Of a stretch of 64,000 nt of DNA, positions 11,772-24,764 are shown one piece after another. Origin of the DNA: Agaricus subrufescens. Its lineage: Eukaryota; Basidiomycota; Agaricomycetes; Agaricales; Agaricaceae. How positions within the stretch are numbered: position 1 is the stretch's first letter; each line of letters opens with the position of its first letter. The translations under genes were made by a program, and so were the position numbers. The notes under the pieces were generated by a model. The model saw only the letters and a list, made by a program, of their open reading frames with translations. It searched no databases and was not told the DNA's origin. Location: assembly GCA_029945375.1 (NCBI GenBank), contig CM057062.1, positions 2,247,564 to 2,311,563 of the forward strand, given 5' to 3'.

Positions 11772-14467
11772 CTACGCATAGAGACTACTCGGACGTCCGG
11801 AGTGTAAAAATCGGTATCTCCACTCCGACACCCCATCATCTGGGTCGACAAACGACACTTCTACATAGCACATTTGAGTCCGGTCAACAAAAACAGTAGC
11901 AAGTAGATCTGAGTTGTCCACAAAAAGACGTTCAAGGCGATACGAGCAGTGAACGCAGGCTGCGTCAGGGTCAGTATTGTGGATAGCCCATTGACGATGA
12001 CCTTGTTGAAGGATTGCGAGGGGGAACTGGGAGGTCTCTGTACTCCCGTTATCTTTAGTGCTCGAGCTATCTCCAGTATCCGGGTCAATCCTATAACACC
12101 TTGGAAATGTGGTCGACCATCCTTGGCGCTGTTCAAAATCGTCTAATTCCATCTCTGCATGCTACATAACCCTAGATTCAGTAAAGGTTGAACAATGACT
12201 GAAACCTGGACTCACCTTGCAAGATGAATGCAAGCGACCAGAAGCATCAGTGTTACTTCGTGTGGGGCTTGTAACCCGTAACGTGACGTCTCCACAGATC
12301 GCGGCATAATGCAATGTGTGAAGAGGTACTTGCTTCAACTCACCAAGCTTTGTGAGTTCATCACGAAAACGATCCTGATGGGATATTTCAGTATTGAAGA
12401 TTAGTGTAAAGCCTAGGTGAACTTACAAAAGCGCACTCTTGAAATTGAGTGAATGGAAAATTTCGCGTAGGCATAGTGAAATGTGTCGTCAATGCATGAA
12501 AGCAGGATATACTCTTAACAAGAGAGCGATTATCACGGAAGCTTATCACTAACTGACGGAAGGCCGCTATGTACAACTTGGTCCGCATCTCTTCATCGTT
12601 GACTCCAAAACGCTCATCACTAGGCCACGAAAGTGAAATACTTTTACAGTGACCCGTCATGGCGCCCGCCCAGAGCTTGATATCTGCATCATTGACCACG
12701 TCATCCGAGCCATCTTGAAGCTCTTCCATGATTTTCAATGAAACGAGATCGTTGAGTTGGGAACATTCAGAGTTAAAGTCATGAGAAAAACCAGATCGCT
12801 TGAGGTCTCGTAGGAAATCATCGAATGATTTGTGATAAGATGAAAGGCTATCATCGGCTTTGTCAGGCGCGGGGATCTTCATAACAGCATGTAGAGGACG
12901 TAGGGCATCATATGCATCGTCCTCCGTCAACCTGAGTGCATTGCACCTCATGCGAAACTCTGCGGATTGGAAATCAAGATCAGAACCCAGGAGTAGCAGT
13001 TTTCTGGTGTTAACCATGACATCATCCGGGACGTTAGAAAGGATCCTCTTGTACAACGCGTCAAGTCGATCCATTGGATGATCCCTTCCTGCGGCATTAT
13101 CTTTCGCACTAGCGTCAATGATTTCAAGCACACGACGGAGTTGAGCCGCCGGTCCTCCATGGGTAGAATCAGCTATATATCGGACTACCGTAGATGCATA
13201 TGCGAACAGCCCTCCGGCAGATGCGGCAATTTTGGTAAATTCATGTTCCAAGGGCCACTCCCGCTTGAGCCTGAGCGTAGCATATTCCAGTTTGATCTTC
13301 GTCAGCTCGGCACGGAGATACTGTTGAACTTCTTGGCACGCTTCATCTGTATCTACCTGGATCTCCTCCCTGGTGTATACCGGTTTGACTTCAGCCCTGT
13401 CGAAAAATGCGGTGATGTGTGGCTCTGGGCGGCTGGCGACAATCCATGCGATGGGAGAGGAAGCGTATTTAATGCAGAAACTTGAGATCACCTCAAGAAG
13501 CATTCGCTGAGTGAGGGGGTTGTCGCACTCGTCGAGGCCATCAATGACCACTAGGAATCGGCGAGATGGCTCGAAGACGCGTTTGAGTATAAATGGTTCA
13601 ACAATAAACTTGTTGAACTGTACCGACAGTGATTTGCGAAGGAGAGACGGATCATGGCTGATCTGATCCCGGATGAAGCGGCAGTATGGCTTACATCTGA
13701 CGGCCAGTTGATAGGCGATGGTAATGATTGTCTTCTTTCCATCGCTACGTCCATTGATGGAAAAGAAGATTGAGGCAAAGATGATGTTATCGGGGGCCGT
13801 TTCGGTGACCATCTGCAAGACCGCCGACTTCCCAACTCCAGCAGGACCGACCACCCAACGCAGTTTTTCCTCGTCATGACACTTTTCAATAAAGTCCAAG
13901 CAACGTTGTATGATGGCTAGGCGTGTTCCGGGGTGACACCGAGGGGGCGGATCACGGGCGGAAGAATCAAACTCAGCTCCAATTATCGTCTCTTGTAGTA
14001 GTTTCTCCATGACTAGTAGAGAGTGGTAAGTACAAGCATCATGAAATAGACATTTCTTACAGGTGTCCGTGGAAGCAGTGTAATCATTAAACACGGGATC
14101 CTTCATCACAAAATGGTGGGCTCCACCGAACGTATGCTGGTAAAGCTACTGTGAGTGGGTACTCAGAATTGATCACGACACTCACGCCAGGTCCTCGGTA
14201 TGTTGATGCTTGGCCTTGCAGGAGTTGGGATACATCTGATGTGTCCGTATTGTCACCGGTAAAGAGAGCATGCCGATGAGAAGGAGAGTTCTGAGCCGAA
14301 GGAAACACGCTTGATGATGCGTTCGAGTTGGGTGTATCTGTACTATCGCTCAGCGTACTAGCACGTTGATCAAAAGGAGTAGCGGGAGACGAAGGAGAAA
14401 ACGGAGGAGAGTCACGATTCTTGAAGCGGCGAGAGAACCAAGAAGAGACTCGGGATTTGGTGGACAT
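11772..14467 (-). CDS. N4: NACHT-domain NLR-like NTPase, 830 aa, five exons
   Basis: Exons: 14467-14186, 14136-14061, 14012-12427, 12374-12216, 12161-11772. The leader is shorter (94 aa): MSTKSRVSSWFSRRFKNRD, then Ser/Pro/Thr-rich. Exon 2 is HTFGGAHHFVMKDPVFNDYT. Walker A GPAGVGKS is near 175-182 and Walker B VVIDGLDECDN near 277-281, followed by ASRPEPHITAFF. The predicted winged-helix portion reads KREWPLEHEFTKIAASAGGL. Exon 5 starts HAEMELDDFEQRQGWS, has CVHCSYRLERLFVDNSD and ends VSEWRYRFLHSGRPSSLYA. The frame is fully open across all junctions. Confidence 0.86.
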
Positions 14468-15141
14468 GGTTAAAGGCTGAGAATGGATGCCACGAGTGAT
14501 CGCAAACAACACGAGATCATGCCTCGTTTGTCACCGACCCAAGGCGCCTATCAATTGTTCCCGGTGTGACATTCTCTTGTCATATTCCCGGTCAGCTTCC
14601 ACCTTGCATGATCGTTCCTCTTCTTATCTCCCTATGCTTAGGATATCTCGAATTATGCCAGGTATGCACATATTTCTCAAGTCACTGGGCATTCACTGCC
14701 ACTACAACATTTGTTTATTGTTAGTACATATGCGCAAGAGTGTTACGGTATCGTGTTCGCTCCTTTCCCACTCACGATGTCATTCTTAGTCCATCAGTTT
14801 TACCGCTATCCCGGAGACATATTATAGAGGCAGAGTATGACTCCACAAGCACATCCTACGAAAGTTGGCTCAATGATAATAATATGTGGATATATGCTAG
14901 ATCTAGCATTCTGTCGACGACATGGGAAGCGCCAATGTCTTTCTTCTTTATCCTCGGGGCATGACCCGATTATGGTGACGTTGGTAACATATATCTGAGC
15001 CCTCAATACAAGTTGCATAATTGGATTGCAAAAACCGACATGTTGACTACAACACTCTTTTGTCTCGCTCCAATCTGCCTATCCGCCTAGTTGCTACAAA
15101 CGACAATTATGAACTAGTTGATATAAATAACAAGGCAACTA
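14468..15141. other. Intergenic spacer N4/N5
   Basis: Holds the N4 promoter. 14755-14850 and about 15060-15140 are recognisably related to parts of the N2/N3 spacer. No gene seen. Confidence 0.5.
14529..14553 (-). promoter_or_regulatory. TGTCACC and GCGCCTATCA boxes upstream of N4
   Basis: TGTCACC (14529-14535) and GCGCCTATCA (14544-14553) lie 62-86 bases before the ATG, more tightly packed than in the other promoters. Confidence 0.45.
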
Positions 15142-18013
15142 CTATGTATCGAGACTCTTCGGACGTCCAGAGTGTAAAAATCGGTATCTCCACTCCGACA
15201 CTCCATCATCCAGATCGACAAACAAAACTTCTACATAGCACATTTGACCCCGATCAACAAAAACCGTAGCATGTAAATCTAAGTTGTCCATAAACAGTCG
15301 TTCAAAGCGAGGCGAACAGTGAATACAGATTGGGTGACGGTCAGTATGATCGTTAACCCATTGACGATGACCTTCCTGAAGAGTAGCAACGGGGTACTGG
15401 GATATGTTCGTGTCTTTGTCATCTTCAGCGTCCGAGTCATCCTCAGTGACTAATGACTTAAGTTGATAACACCTTTGAAACGTGGTGGACCATCCTTGCT
15501 GCTGGTCTAAATCGTCTAATTTATCCTTCTCATGCTAGATACACTGAGATTCAGCAAAGGCTCAGCAGCTGCTGCGAATTATAGCTCACCGTGCACGACG
15601 TATTCCAGGGATCCGAAACCTTGATATCACAATCAAGAGGACTTGTAAACTGTAACTGAACAAGTCCGCAGATTGCGGTATAATCCAGTGCCCGGAGAGG
15701 GAATTTCTTCAGTTTGCCAGCCTTTACAAGCTCATCACGAAAGTGATCCTAAAAGGCGGCTTCAGTATTCCAGACAGAATAGAGTCTAGTGAAACTTACA
15801 AAGGCGCACTCTTGTAGTTTATAATAGGGAAAACTGAATGTGGGTTGGGTAAAACGTAACGTCAAGACACGAAAGCAGGCCATGCTTTCAAAGAGGTTTG
15901 CACGACTGGGGAAATCTGTCTCCACCCAACGGATTGCCGCCGTGTATAACCTTACCTGCATCTGTTCATCGGACATTGTAAAACGCTCATCAGCGGGCCA
16001 AGAAAGGGAAATATTGTCCCAGTGGCCTCTCATGCGACCACTCCAGAGCCTGATCTCTACACCCTCGGCTACGCCATCCTCGGCATCATCTTGAAGCTCC
16101 TCCATGATTTTTGTTGACACGTGATCTTGGAGTTCAGAACTTTCTGATCCAAATTCATTAGAAAATCCAGACCGTTGAAAGTCGGATAGGAAATCGCCAA
16201 ATGATTTGTGATAATATGAAATTTCGTCATCAGCTTCATCAGGCTCCGGAATCTTCAAAACGGCGTGGAGATAAGAAACGGCATCGTAAGCATCGTCCTC
16301 CGTCAGCTCCAGGGCGTTACACAACCCACGAAATCCAATCTTATGGAAATCTGTGTCTGACCCCATGAGTAGCAGTTTCCTGGTGTTTTTCATAACGTTA
16401 TCAGGAACGTTAGAAAGGATCCTTGAATACAACGCATCCAATTGCGCCATCGGGTGATCCCCTCCCGCCACAGGGTCCTTCGCGGTAACATGAATGATTT
16501 CGAGTATACGACGGAGCTGAGCAGCGGGGCCTCCATGGGTACGATCGCTTAGATATCGAATGACCGTTGCGGCATACGCAAAAAGCCCTCCTGCGGCCGA
16601 CGCAATTATTGTGAATTCGTGTTCCAAGGGCCACTCTCGTTTGCGCCTGAGCGTAGGATGCGCAAATTTGATCCTGTTCAGCTCCTCACGAAGATAGCGT
16701 TGAACATCCTCGCATGCTTCATCAGAGTCGATCTCTATTTGATCCTTTATGTACGTTTGTTGGACTTCAGGATTATCAAAGAATGACGTAACATGAGGTT
16801 CGGGACGACTGGCGACGAGCCATGCAATCGGAGAGGCGGGGTATGCAATGCAAAAACTCGTGATCAGTTCGAGGAGCCCTAGCTGAGCGAGAGGATTGTC
16901 ACACTCGTCGAGGCCATCGATGACAACTAGGAACCGACCAGAGGGCTCGAAGATGCGTTTGAATATGAATGGTTCAACAATGAACTTCTTGAACTGAACC
17001 GATAGTGATTTGCGAAGGAGAGACGGATCATGGCCGATCAGATCATGGATGAACTGGCAATATGGATCACATTTAACGGCGAGTTGATAGGCAATGGTGA
17101 TAATAATTTTCTTTCCATCGTTACGTCCATTGATGGAAAGGAAGATTGAGGCAAAGATGACGTTATCAGGGGCCGTTTCGGTAACCATCTGTAAGACCGC
17201 CGACTTGCCCACTCCAGCAGGACCAACGACCCAACGCAGTTTTTCTTCATCATGACACTGGAGGATGAAGTCGCGACAACGTTCTATGATGGCTAGGCGT
17301 GTTCCGGGATGGCATCGAGGGGGAGGGTCGCGAGCAGAAGAGTCAAATTCGGCTCCAATTATCGTTTCTTGTAGAAGTTCTTTCATGACTGGTAGAGATA
17401 ACTGTCAGCCGGGACATTGTGACAGGGGAAGTTCTTACAAGTGTCTGCAGAAGAACTGTGATCGCTGAACACGGGATTGTTCATCACAAAGTTGTGGGCT
17501 CCACCAAATACATGCTAGGGTGGACATGGTTAGAGGATGCTTTGCATTAATCACAGCACTCACGCTTGGTCCTTGGATTGCCGATGCTTGTACTTGCGGG
17601 AGCTGTGGTGGAGGAGTAGGCCCAAGGTTCGGAGCTGGATTGATCCGACAGGCCGGATCTTCTAGGTGATGGGTGGAACGCTGGGAGCTTGGAATGGGAC
17701 CAACACCCGCGCTGTTTGTGGTGCGGGCAGCAGGGGCGCTCAGGCCCCGGGGCGGGTGAGGAGAAGAAGGAAGGGAGCGCGTCATATGTGCAGGGTCACT
17801 TGGTACGTCCAACACATCAGTGCTGCCACTGGGTAAAAGAGAGTGCTGTTGAGAATGGGGGTTCGCAGAGATGCTTGATGACGAGTGGGAGCTGGCTGCG
17901 TCTGGTGATCTTGGACTATTTCCGGGCGAGGGGGAGGGGGGAGGGAGCGGAGAAGGGCCGCGTTTATTGGAACGGCGAGAAAACCAAGCAGAGATGCGAG
18001 ATTTGGCGGGCAT
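15142..18013 (-). CDS. N5: NACHT-domain NLR-like NTPase, 888 aa, five exons
   Basis: Exons: 18013-17564, 17514-17439, 17388-15800, 15748-15590, 15534-15142. The leader (150 aa) starts MPAKSRISAWFSRRSNKRG. Exon 2 is HVFGGAHNFVMNNPVFSDHS. Walker A GPAGVGKS is near 231-238 and Walker B VVIDGLDECDN near 333-337, then VASRPEPHVTSFF. Exon 3 opens MKELLQETIIGAEF (Lys-Glu rather than Glu-Lys), a variant shared with N7, N8, N10, N12 and N16. Exon 4 ends NTSCT instead of the usual SCK. Exon 5 has CIHCSPRFERLFMDNLD and ends VSEWRYRFLHSGRPKSLDT. An acidic stretch (TEDDSDAEDDKD) precedes the C-terminal domain. Confidence 0.86.
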
Positions 18014-18803
18014 GGTCCAGGACGAGGAGGGAATCCAGGGCCATGCTTCCAGCTCGCATGCTGTGCGCGGGCGTCTATCACTCCATCACTGACAAACATG
18101 CCATATCACTCACGAAAACATAATCATGAACATCCTGCCATGCATTCAGCTCTCTAGCGTTTTACCATCCGTCCTTGATCTATAACTGATAGTTCAGGGA
18201 CAGAAATGTTTCGACTGTGTAAAGGATGGCTCACACTAGCCGCGCCTCTGTTGTTGCCCAAACGTGAGTTTGAACAAAGTGTTGAACGCCATCTTGTGTC
18301 GTAGGTCAACACAGTTTTCGCCCGCATTGCGCAAGCTTGGCACGTGGCTTGTAACTACCTTATCAAAATTACCGGATATCAGATCGTGCCCATCTATCAA
18401 AACCCCCTCGATTTGGTAAGGAAAAGAAGCGTAAAGCACCGAACATAGAGTGTCTTTGGTTCCTCTCTATCGGTCAGTGCTGAAGATGAGATCCGGTCCT
18501 CATAATGAGAATACACTAATGATTCACGCGGAGCGCAGTGGCGCCATACTAGTAGCTCAAAACACGAGCCACTGAAAGTAGTAAGACCAGTAGTTGTCTG
18601 TCTTCCCACCAGCTTCAATTATATTAGACTGCGAAGAGCTACAAGGCTTGTTTTAAAAAGATACATGCATTCATGACGTCAAGTACGGAATGTGGGCAGA
18701 CATTCTACACGTTAACATGCTCTCGTATACAAACACAATTTATTTGCAGGTGGGCAGTCTAAATAATGTGGAAGTTCTAGTGCTACGAGTAGTAACGTGT
18801 ATG
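18014..18803. other. Intergenic N5/N6, no gene seen
   Basis: Beyond the N5 promoter I see no conserved coding segment or repeat. Short minus-strand frames at 18236-18618 show no recognisable motif. Confidence 0.5.
18071..18080 (-). promoter_or_regulatory. GCGTCTATCA box upstream of N5
   Basis: One-base variant of the GCGCCTATCA box, again 58-67 bases before the ATG and followed by CTCCATCA as in N3. Confidence 0.45.
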
Positions 18804-21302
18804 CTACAAGTCATCAATAGCAGCAGGAGGTCCAGAATGCAAAAATCGGTATCTCCACTCCAACAAACTATCATCTGGATCAACAAATGAGACCTCTGCA
18901 TAGGACACCTGTGTCGACTCAACAAAAACTGTAGTAAGCTGGTCCGGATTGTTTATGAAAAACTGTGCAAGGCGTCGCGAGCATTGCTTGCAGGCAACAG
19001 CATGCCGATTGAAATCGTCCCATGCCTGTTGAGGTTGAAAACACGTGAGAATATGAGAAGTGGGGTTTTTGTCATCTTCGGTAACTGAGTCATCCCTTAA
19101 AAACATTGTTGACCACCCCCGCCGCTGTTGTACCCCACTTATCTCCTCCTTTTCATGCTACTCGCCACAGAGTTAGTAAATCCAACAACTAAAAACTTAA
19201 ACTTACTTTACAAGATGTATCCCATCGATCAGGAAGGCCGACACCATTCCCAACAGGACTCGTAACTTGTACCTCAATGCCTTCACGGATTGCGGAATAG
19301 TCTAATGCTCGAAGCGGTACTTGCTTAAACTTTCCAAGTCTTGCAAGTTCATCGTGGAACTGCTCCTGATACAACGTTTCAGCATCAGAAAGAGAATATA
19401 GTCAAGTGGAACGTACCAATCGCAAGTTGAGAAATGAGAACATGTCGGCGAGTTCAGTGGAGCATATAGTCTTTGCCATACTCTCTGAAATAATCTTACT
19501 AACTTCAGAGTTATTGCACATCCAACTCATCGTTTCATTGTACAAATGAACACGTAGTGTTTCATCTGTCACCCGAAAACGGTCATCATAAGGCCAGGAA
19601 AGCGAAATGTTGTCACAGCGGCCTTTTATATAATATTCCGAACCGAGCCGGATGCTTTTGCCACTGGCCATGTTATCGGAGTCGTACGGAACCTCCTTGA
19701 AAATTCTCGATGAAACGTTGAGGCAGAGGTGCATGCCCTCATCATAGAAGTCTGTGGAAAATCCAGATCGTTTGGAATCGGATAGGAAGTCTTCAAATGA
19801 TTTGTGATAATACGAGAGACGTTCCTCATCAGCTTGATCAGGCTTGGGAATCTTCATAACAGCATACAAATGACAAAGAGCTTCATAAGCTTCATCCTCC
19901 GTCAATCCTAGTCCATTACACCACCCTCGGAATCCGAGATTGCGAACGAATGCCCTTGGACGTATGAGCAACAGTTTGCGGGTGTTTATCATAACATCAT
20001 CCGGGATATTGGAGAGGATCCTCTTATACAGTGCGTCGAGCTGAGCCATTGAATTTGGGTGACCTTTTCCAGACGGGTGATCCTTCTCACTATCCTCAAT
20101 GGTTTCCAACACGCGACGAAGCTGAGCAGTTGGGCTCCCGTGGTTAGGATCACCTATGTAACGGACCACTGTTGCAGCGTATGCAAAGAGTCCTCCCGCG
20201 GCTGACGCAATTGTTGTGAATTCGTGCTCCAACGGCCACTCTCGCTTGTAACTTAGAGTGGGATGTGCAAGTTTGATCTTGTTCAATTCATCCCGAAGAT
20301 ATCGTTGAACCTCCTTGCAAGCTTCATCTGAATCAATCACCATTTCCTCCATTATGTATGACAGTTGTACTTCCTGCTTTTCAAAAAACGAAATAATGTG
20401 ATACTCCGGGCGACTGGCAATAATCCATGCGATGGGAGAGGTAGGGTGTTCGATGCAATATTCGGTGATGAGCTTGAGGAGCTTTTGTTGAGTGAGGGGG
20501 TTGTCGCACTCGTCAAGGCCATCAATGACAATTAGGAAACGACCAGAGGGCATAGAGGTGTGCATGAACGGTTCAACAATAAATTTATTGAACTGTACTG
20601 GCAGTGATTTTCGAAGAAGGGATGGGTCAAGGTTGACCTGATTCTCAATGAATTGACGGTATGGCCTACACTTGACTGCGAGTTGGTACGCGATAGTTAT
20701 GATGACCTTGGTCCCGTCCCTACGTCCGTTAATGGAAAGGAAGATTGAGGCAAAAATGAGGCCTGGAGGGGCATTTTCGGTAACCATCTGCATGACTGCT
20801 GATTTCCCAACTCCTGCCGGACCAACCACCCAAAGTAGCTTCTCTTGGTCATGACACTGTGTGATAAAGTCAAAGCACCGTTGTATGATCGTTAGCCGTG
20901 TTCCAGGGTGGCACCGTGGGGGAGGATCACGGTCAGAAGAGTCGAATTCGGCTCCGATTATTGTCTGCTGTAGGAACTTCTCCATAACTGGTAGGTATGT
21001 CAGTTAGTATACGACGTAGAATGTTGGCCTTGCTTACAGGTGCCTGCAACAATATTAATAAATGTGCCGTCGTTCACGACAAAGTTATGCGCTCCATCAA
21101 ATATATGCTAACCATGATACAGTGAGAGAACGTCCCAAATGAATGGCAAACTCACGGTTGCATCTTGATAGGTTGATGATTGACTTTGAGAAATCTGAGG
21201 CGCTTGAAGAGGGGAGAAAAGGGAAATTAAGCGTTTCTTGGAACGAAAAAGCCACGAGGCATGGTGGTTGGAATTTGAAGAGGACTTAGCCGGCTTGGAC
21301 AT
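18804..21302 (-). CDS. N6: NACHT-domain NLR-like NTPase, short leader, 766 aa
   Basis: Exons: 21302-21156, 21107-21038, 20987-19417, 19365-19207, 19157-18804. The leader is only 49 aa: MSKPAKSSSNSNHHASWLFR, then SKKRLISLFS. Exon 2 is 70 nt (two codons shorter): HIFDGAHNFVVNDGTFINIV. Walker A GPAGVGKS is near 128-135 and Walker B IVIDGLDECDN near 228-232, with a two-residue deletion before it (EPFMHTSMPSGRF, as in N16). The sensor reads ASRPEYHI. The last part of exon 3 is diverged: the usual CFHALT..F....FPFYKLRECAF is replaced by TICSTELADMFSFLNLRL, and the donor is GTACGT. Exon 5 has CKQCSRRLAQFFINN and ends LLEWRYRFLHSGPPAAIDDL. It is the most divergent intact member outside N13/N15. Confidence 0.8.
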
Positions 21303-21364
21303 ACTTGAAGGTAGGAAAAGGCGGGATACGGGAAGTAGTCACAATTGCTATTCGGTTTGTGGAG

Positions 21365-21371
21365 TGTCACA
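21365..21371 (-). promoter_or_regulatory. TGTCACA element upstream of N6
   Basis: Single TGTCACA about 65 bases before the ATG. No GCGCCTATCA box or TATA box recognised. Confidence 0.35.
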
Positions 21372-21594
21372 CCACTGCTTCACCTTCTCGTGATGCGATC
21401 GTCAAACGTTAGCCAACAATGAATGATCCCATCCTTCCAACTTCAAACGGACGTGAATTTTTTGACTGATTACAACCGCCACCGGTAGTCAAGTGTTTCT
21501 TGTAGATCACGCATTGTTTTCCTTGCCAAAGTATTCCATTTAACAGAGTAGTCAAATAACGTTGAAACATTAGCGTTACATAACAAAACACATA

Positions 21595-24006
21595 CTACTC
21601 ATCAATAATAGTCGGACATCCAGAGTGTAAAAACCGGTATCGCCACTCCGACACTCCATCATCTGGGTCAACAAACAACAATTCTGCATAACACATCTGA
21701 GTTGAATCAAGAAAAATAGTCACAAGTAAATCAGGATTATTCATAAAGTGGCGTGCAAAGCGTCGTGAGCAGTGAATGCAGGCCACAGCAGCATGGTCCC
21801 AAGGAAAATCTAGTTGATGCCAGAGCTCATGGGATTGTTGACGCGTAGTAATATGGAACCGAGGGATATTTGTATTTTCATCATCCTCAGCGCTCGAGTC
21901 GACTCGGTAATATCTTCTAAAATTGGTTGTCCATCCTCGATGTTGCTCTGAACTATCTATTTCCTCCTTCTCGTGCTACATCAGCTGAAATTAAGTTAAC
22001 CCCTGACAGCCGCTGAATTATAACTCACGTTGCAAGACGAGTTCCAGGTATCTGAAACTCCAATGTTATTTCCAGTGGGACTTGTGAACAACAATTCAAT
22101 ACTTCCACAGACTGCGGCATAATCGAGTGCCCGGAGGGGTACTCGGATTAATTTTCCGAGTTTTGTGAGTTCATAGCGGAACCTGTCCTAATCATAGGTT
22201 TCAGCATATATACTAGGAAACAGCCTAGGGGAACTTACAAACGCGTTCGCTCGCAATTTATAAACCGGGAAATAAGTCGGAGGTAGAGTGAAATACGTCG
22301 TCAATGTATGAAAGCAGGATATACTCTCATAGAAGCACACGAAATTTCCCCACACCCAATTCACTGTATTGCTATATAAGTTTGACCGAAGATCCTCATC
22401 GGTCGTCCGAAAACGCTCGTCGCCAGGCCACGAAAGAGAAATGCTTTGATAGTGGCTTTTCATTACACCACCCCGAAGTTTGATATGTTCATCGGCCACG
22501 CCACTCGCATAATATGGAACCTCCTCAACAATCCTGAGCGCAATCTCAGAACATAGTTTTATACCCTCATCGAAAAAATCCTGAGAAAACCCAGATCGCC
22601 CGAAATCGAATAGGAAATCCTCATAAGATTTATGATAAAAGGAAAGACGTGAATCATCGGCTCTGTCAGGCTCGGGGATCTTCATAACAGCGTGAAGATG
22701 AGAAATGGCATCATACGCATCATCCTCAGTCAATCCCAGTGCATTGCATAGCCCGCGGAATGAGAACACATCGGAGAAGTCCCTTGAAGATATCAGCAGT
22801 AATTTTCTGGTGTTGGGCATAACACTATCCGGGACACTGGAAAGGATTCTCTTGTACAACGCATCAAGTCGATCCATCGGATGATCCCTTCCCACCACAT
22901 GGTCCTTTGAGGTAGTATCGATGGTTTCGAGTACGCGACGAAGCTTAGCAGCCGGGCCTCCCTGGGTACGATCGCCAATGTATCGGATGACGGTTGCAGC
23001 ATATGCGAAGAGCCCTCCCGCAGCTGAAGCAATCTTGGTGAATTCATGTTCCAAAGGCCATTCTCGCTTGTGCCTAAGCGTGGAATACTGGAGTTGGATC
23101 TTCTTGAGTTCGTCACGGAGATATCGTTGAACTTCCTCGCAGGCCTCGTCAGACTCTATCTCCATTTCTTCCTTTATGTATGCGTGACAGGTTTCGAGGT
23201 TGTCAAAGAATGATGTGATGTGAGGCTCTGGGCGACTGGCGACAATCCACGCGATGGGAGAGGTAGGGTATGTGGTGCAGAAGTCCATGATTAGCTCGAG
23301 GAGCTTTCGCTGAGTGGGAAGATCATCGCACTCGTCAAGGCCATCGATGACCACTAGGAGTCGACGAGAAGGGTCAAGAATGTGTTTGAGCACAAATGGT
23401 TCAACGATGAACTTCTTGAACTGTACTGGTAACAATTTTCGTAGGAGAGATGGGTCAAGGCTGATCTGATCACGGATGAATTGACGATAGAGCGCGCTCT
23501 TAACAGCAAGCTGATACGCGATGGTCAGGACCACCTTGCTTCCATCTCTACGCCCATTGACTGAAAGAAATATTGAGGCAGAGACGACATCGTCAGGGGC
23601 TGTTTCAGTGACCATTTGCATAACTGCTGATTTTCCAACTCCAGCCGGACCAACCACCCAACGTAACTTTCCTCCGTCATTACATTGGTTGATAAAGTCG
23701 AGGCACCGCTGTATGATGGCCAGGCGGGTTCCAGGGTGACATCGTGGGGGAGGATCGCGGGCGGAGGAATCGAACTCGGCTCCAATTATTGTTTCTTGTA
23801 AAAGCTCCTTCATGACTAGCACAAATTACAATGGGTATTAGCATGGCTATTTCGATAGTACTCTCACAGTTATCTGCGGTGGTACTGTTTTCAATAAACA
23901 CGGAGTCGTTCACAGTGAAGTTGTGAGCACCATTGAACATTTGCTGGGAGAAGATAAGTGGTGATCGTTTCATTTCAAGAGCAACACTGACATTCGGGCC
24001 CTGCAT
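21595..24006 (-). CDS. N7: NACHT-domain NLR-like NTPase lacking most of exon 1, 735 aa
   Basis: Exons: 24006-23992, 23943-23868, 23815-22239, 22187-22029, 21975-21595. Exon 1 keeps only five codons (MQGPN) before the donor. The frame upstream runs SQGQTLA and then hits TGA at 24028-24030, so the cationic Ser/Pro leader of the paralogs is missing. Exon 2 is a clean QMFNGAHNFTVNDSVFIENS. Walker A GPAGVGKS is near 86-93 and Walker B VVIDGLDECDD near 188-192. Exon 5 has CIHCSRRFARHFMNN and ends VSEWRYRFLHSGCPTIIDE. The loss lies about 120 bases from the inverted-repeat element at 24153-24764. Either the ATG at 24006 is used, giving a leaderless protein, or the gene has lost its promoter and is silent. 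Confidence 0.7.
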
Positions 24007-24152
24007 GGCCAACGTCTGCCCTTGTGATCAAAATGCCGAGGTGGCGAGACTGGCGACGGTGGTCCGATGCAGAGGAGTGTGACATCCAGTGTGATCATGT
24101 GATCCGTGACATACCGATAGAACAATAACATGTGCCTGTTTCCAATTCGTTA

Positions 24153-24764
24153 CACGGCGGGCATTTAAATGTCCAATCCCAATTTGGATGCAACTGTCAA
24201 GTGACCTGTCCAGTCGATCGTCACTTGAGTTGTCAAGTCGGCCATTGGACCTCGGTCACACTAGTGTGACACCACTACTTTTCTCGTGCTCTCCTTTCAT
24301 TACGAGCGTTTCAAATTCTGTGACTTTCATCTCCTCTCTTGAACTACATCTAGGCTGCCTCTGTTCTTCTGTCAGTTAGGTAGTCAGTAGTTGTTCCATA
24401 TCTCTCTTGTTTGTTGATAAGGCAGCTTAAGTAATTTTCAAACTGTGACCTAGGCAAAATCACGTTCCGCCTTTGTAATTTAAACCTCCTGAGTCTGGTG
24501 CCTGCAGATTGGAGGCTTGCTTTTGCTGATGGTCTCACTCTTTGTGCAATTACTGTAACTAGGTACTCCTAGAGATCAAGTTCTGTGAACTGTACTATTA
24601 CCCAAGTCAATAAATGAGAAGAGGAAGACGACTTGCGACTGCGACATCGAGAAATCGTCACACAAGTGTGACCAATAAACTGGACAACTCAAGTGACGAT
24701 CGACTGGACAGGTCACTTGACAGTTGCATCCAAATCGGGATTGGACATTTAAATGCCCGCCGTG
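24153..24764. mobile_element. 612-bp MITE-like element, 86-bp inverted repeats, TTA target duplication
   Basis: The left end CACGGCGGGCATTTAAATG starts at 24153. The right end is its reverse complement, finishing at 24764. The inverted repeats (24153-24238 and 24679-24764) differ at only about two positions by eye. Subterminal near-palindromes GTCACACTAGTGTGAC (24255-24270) and GTCACACAAGTGTGAC (24658-24673) mirror each other. TTA flanks both ends (24150-24152 and 24765-24767). A 3-bp TTA duplication fits PIF/Harbinger, while ends starting CAC also fit CACTA-type elements. There is no transposase inside, so it is non-autonomous. Confidence 0.85.
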
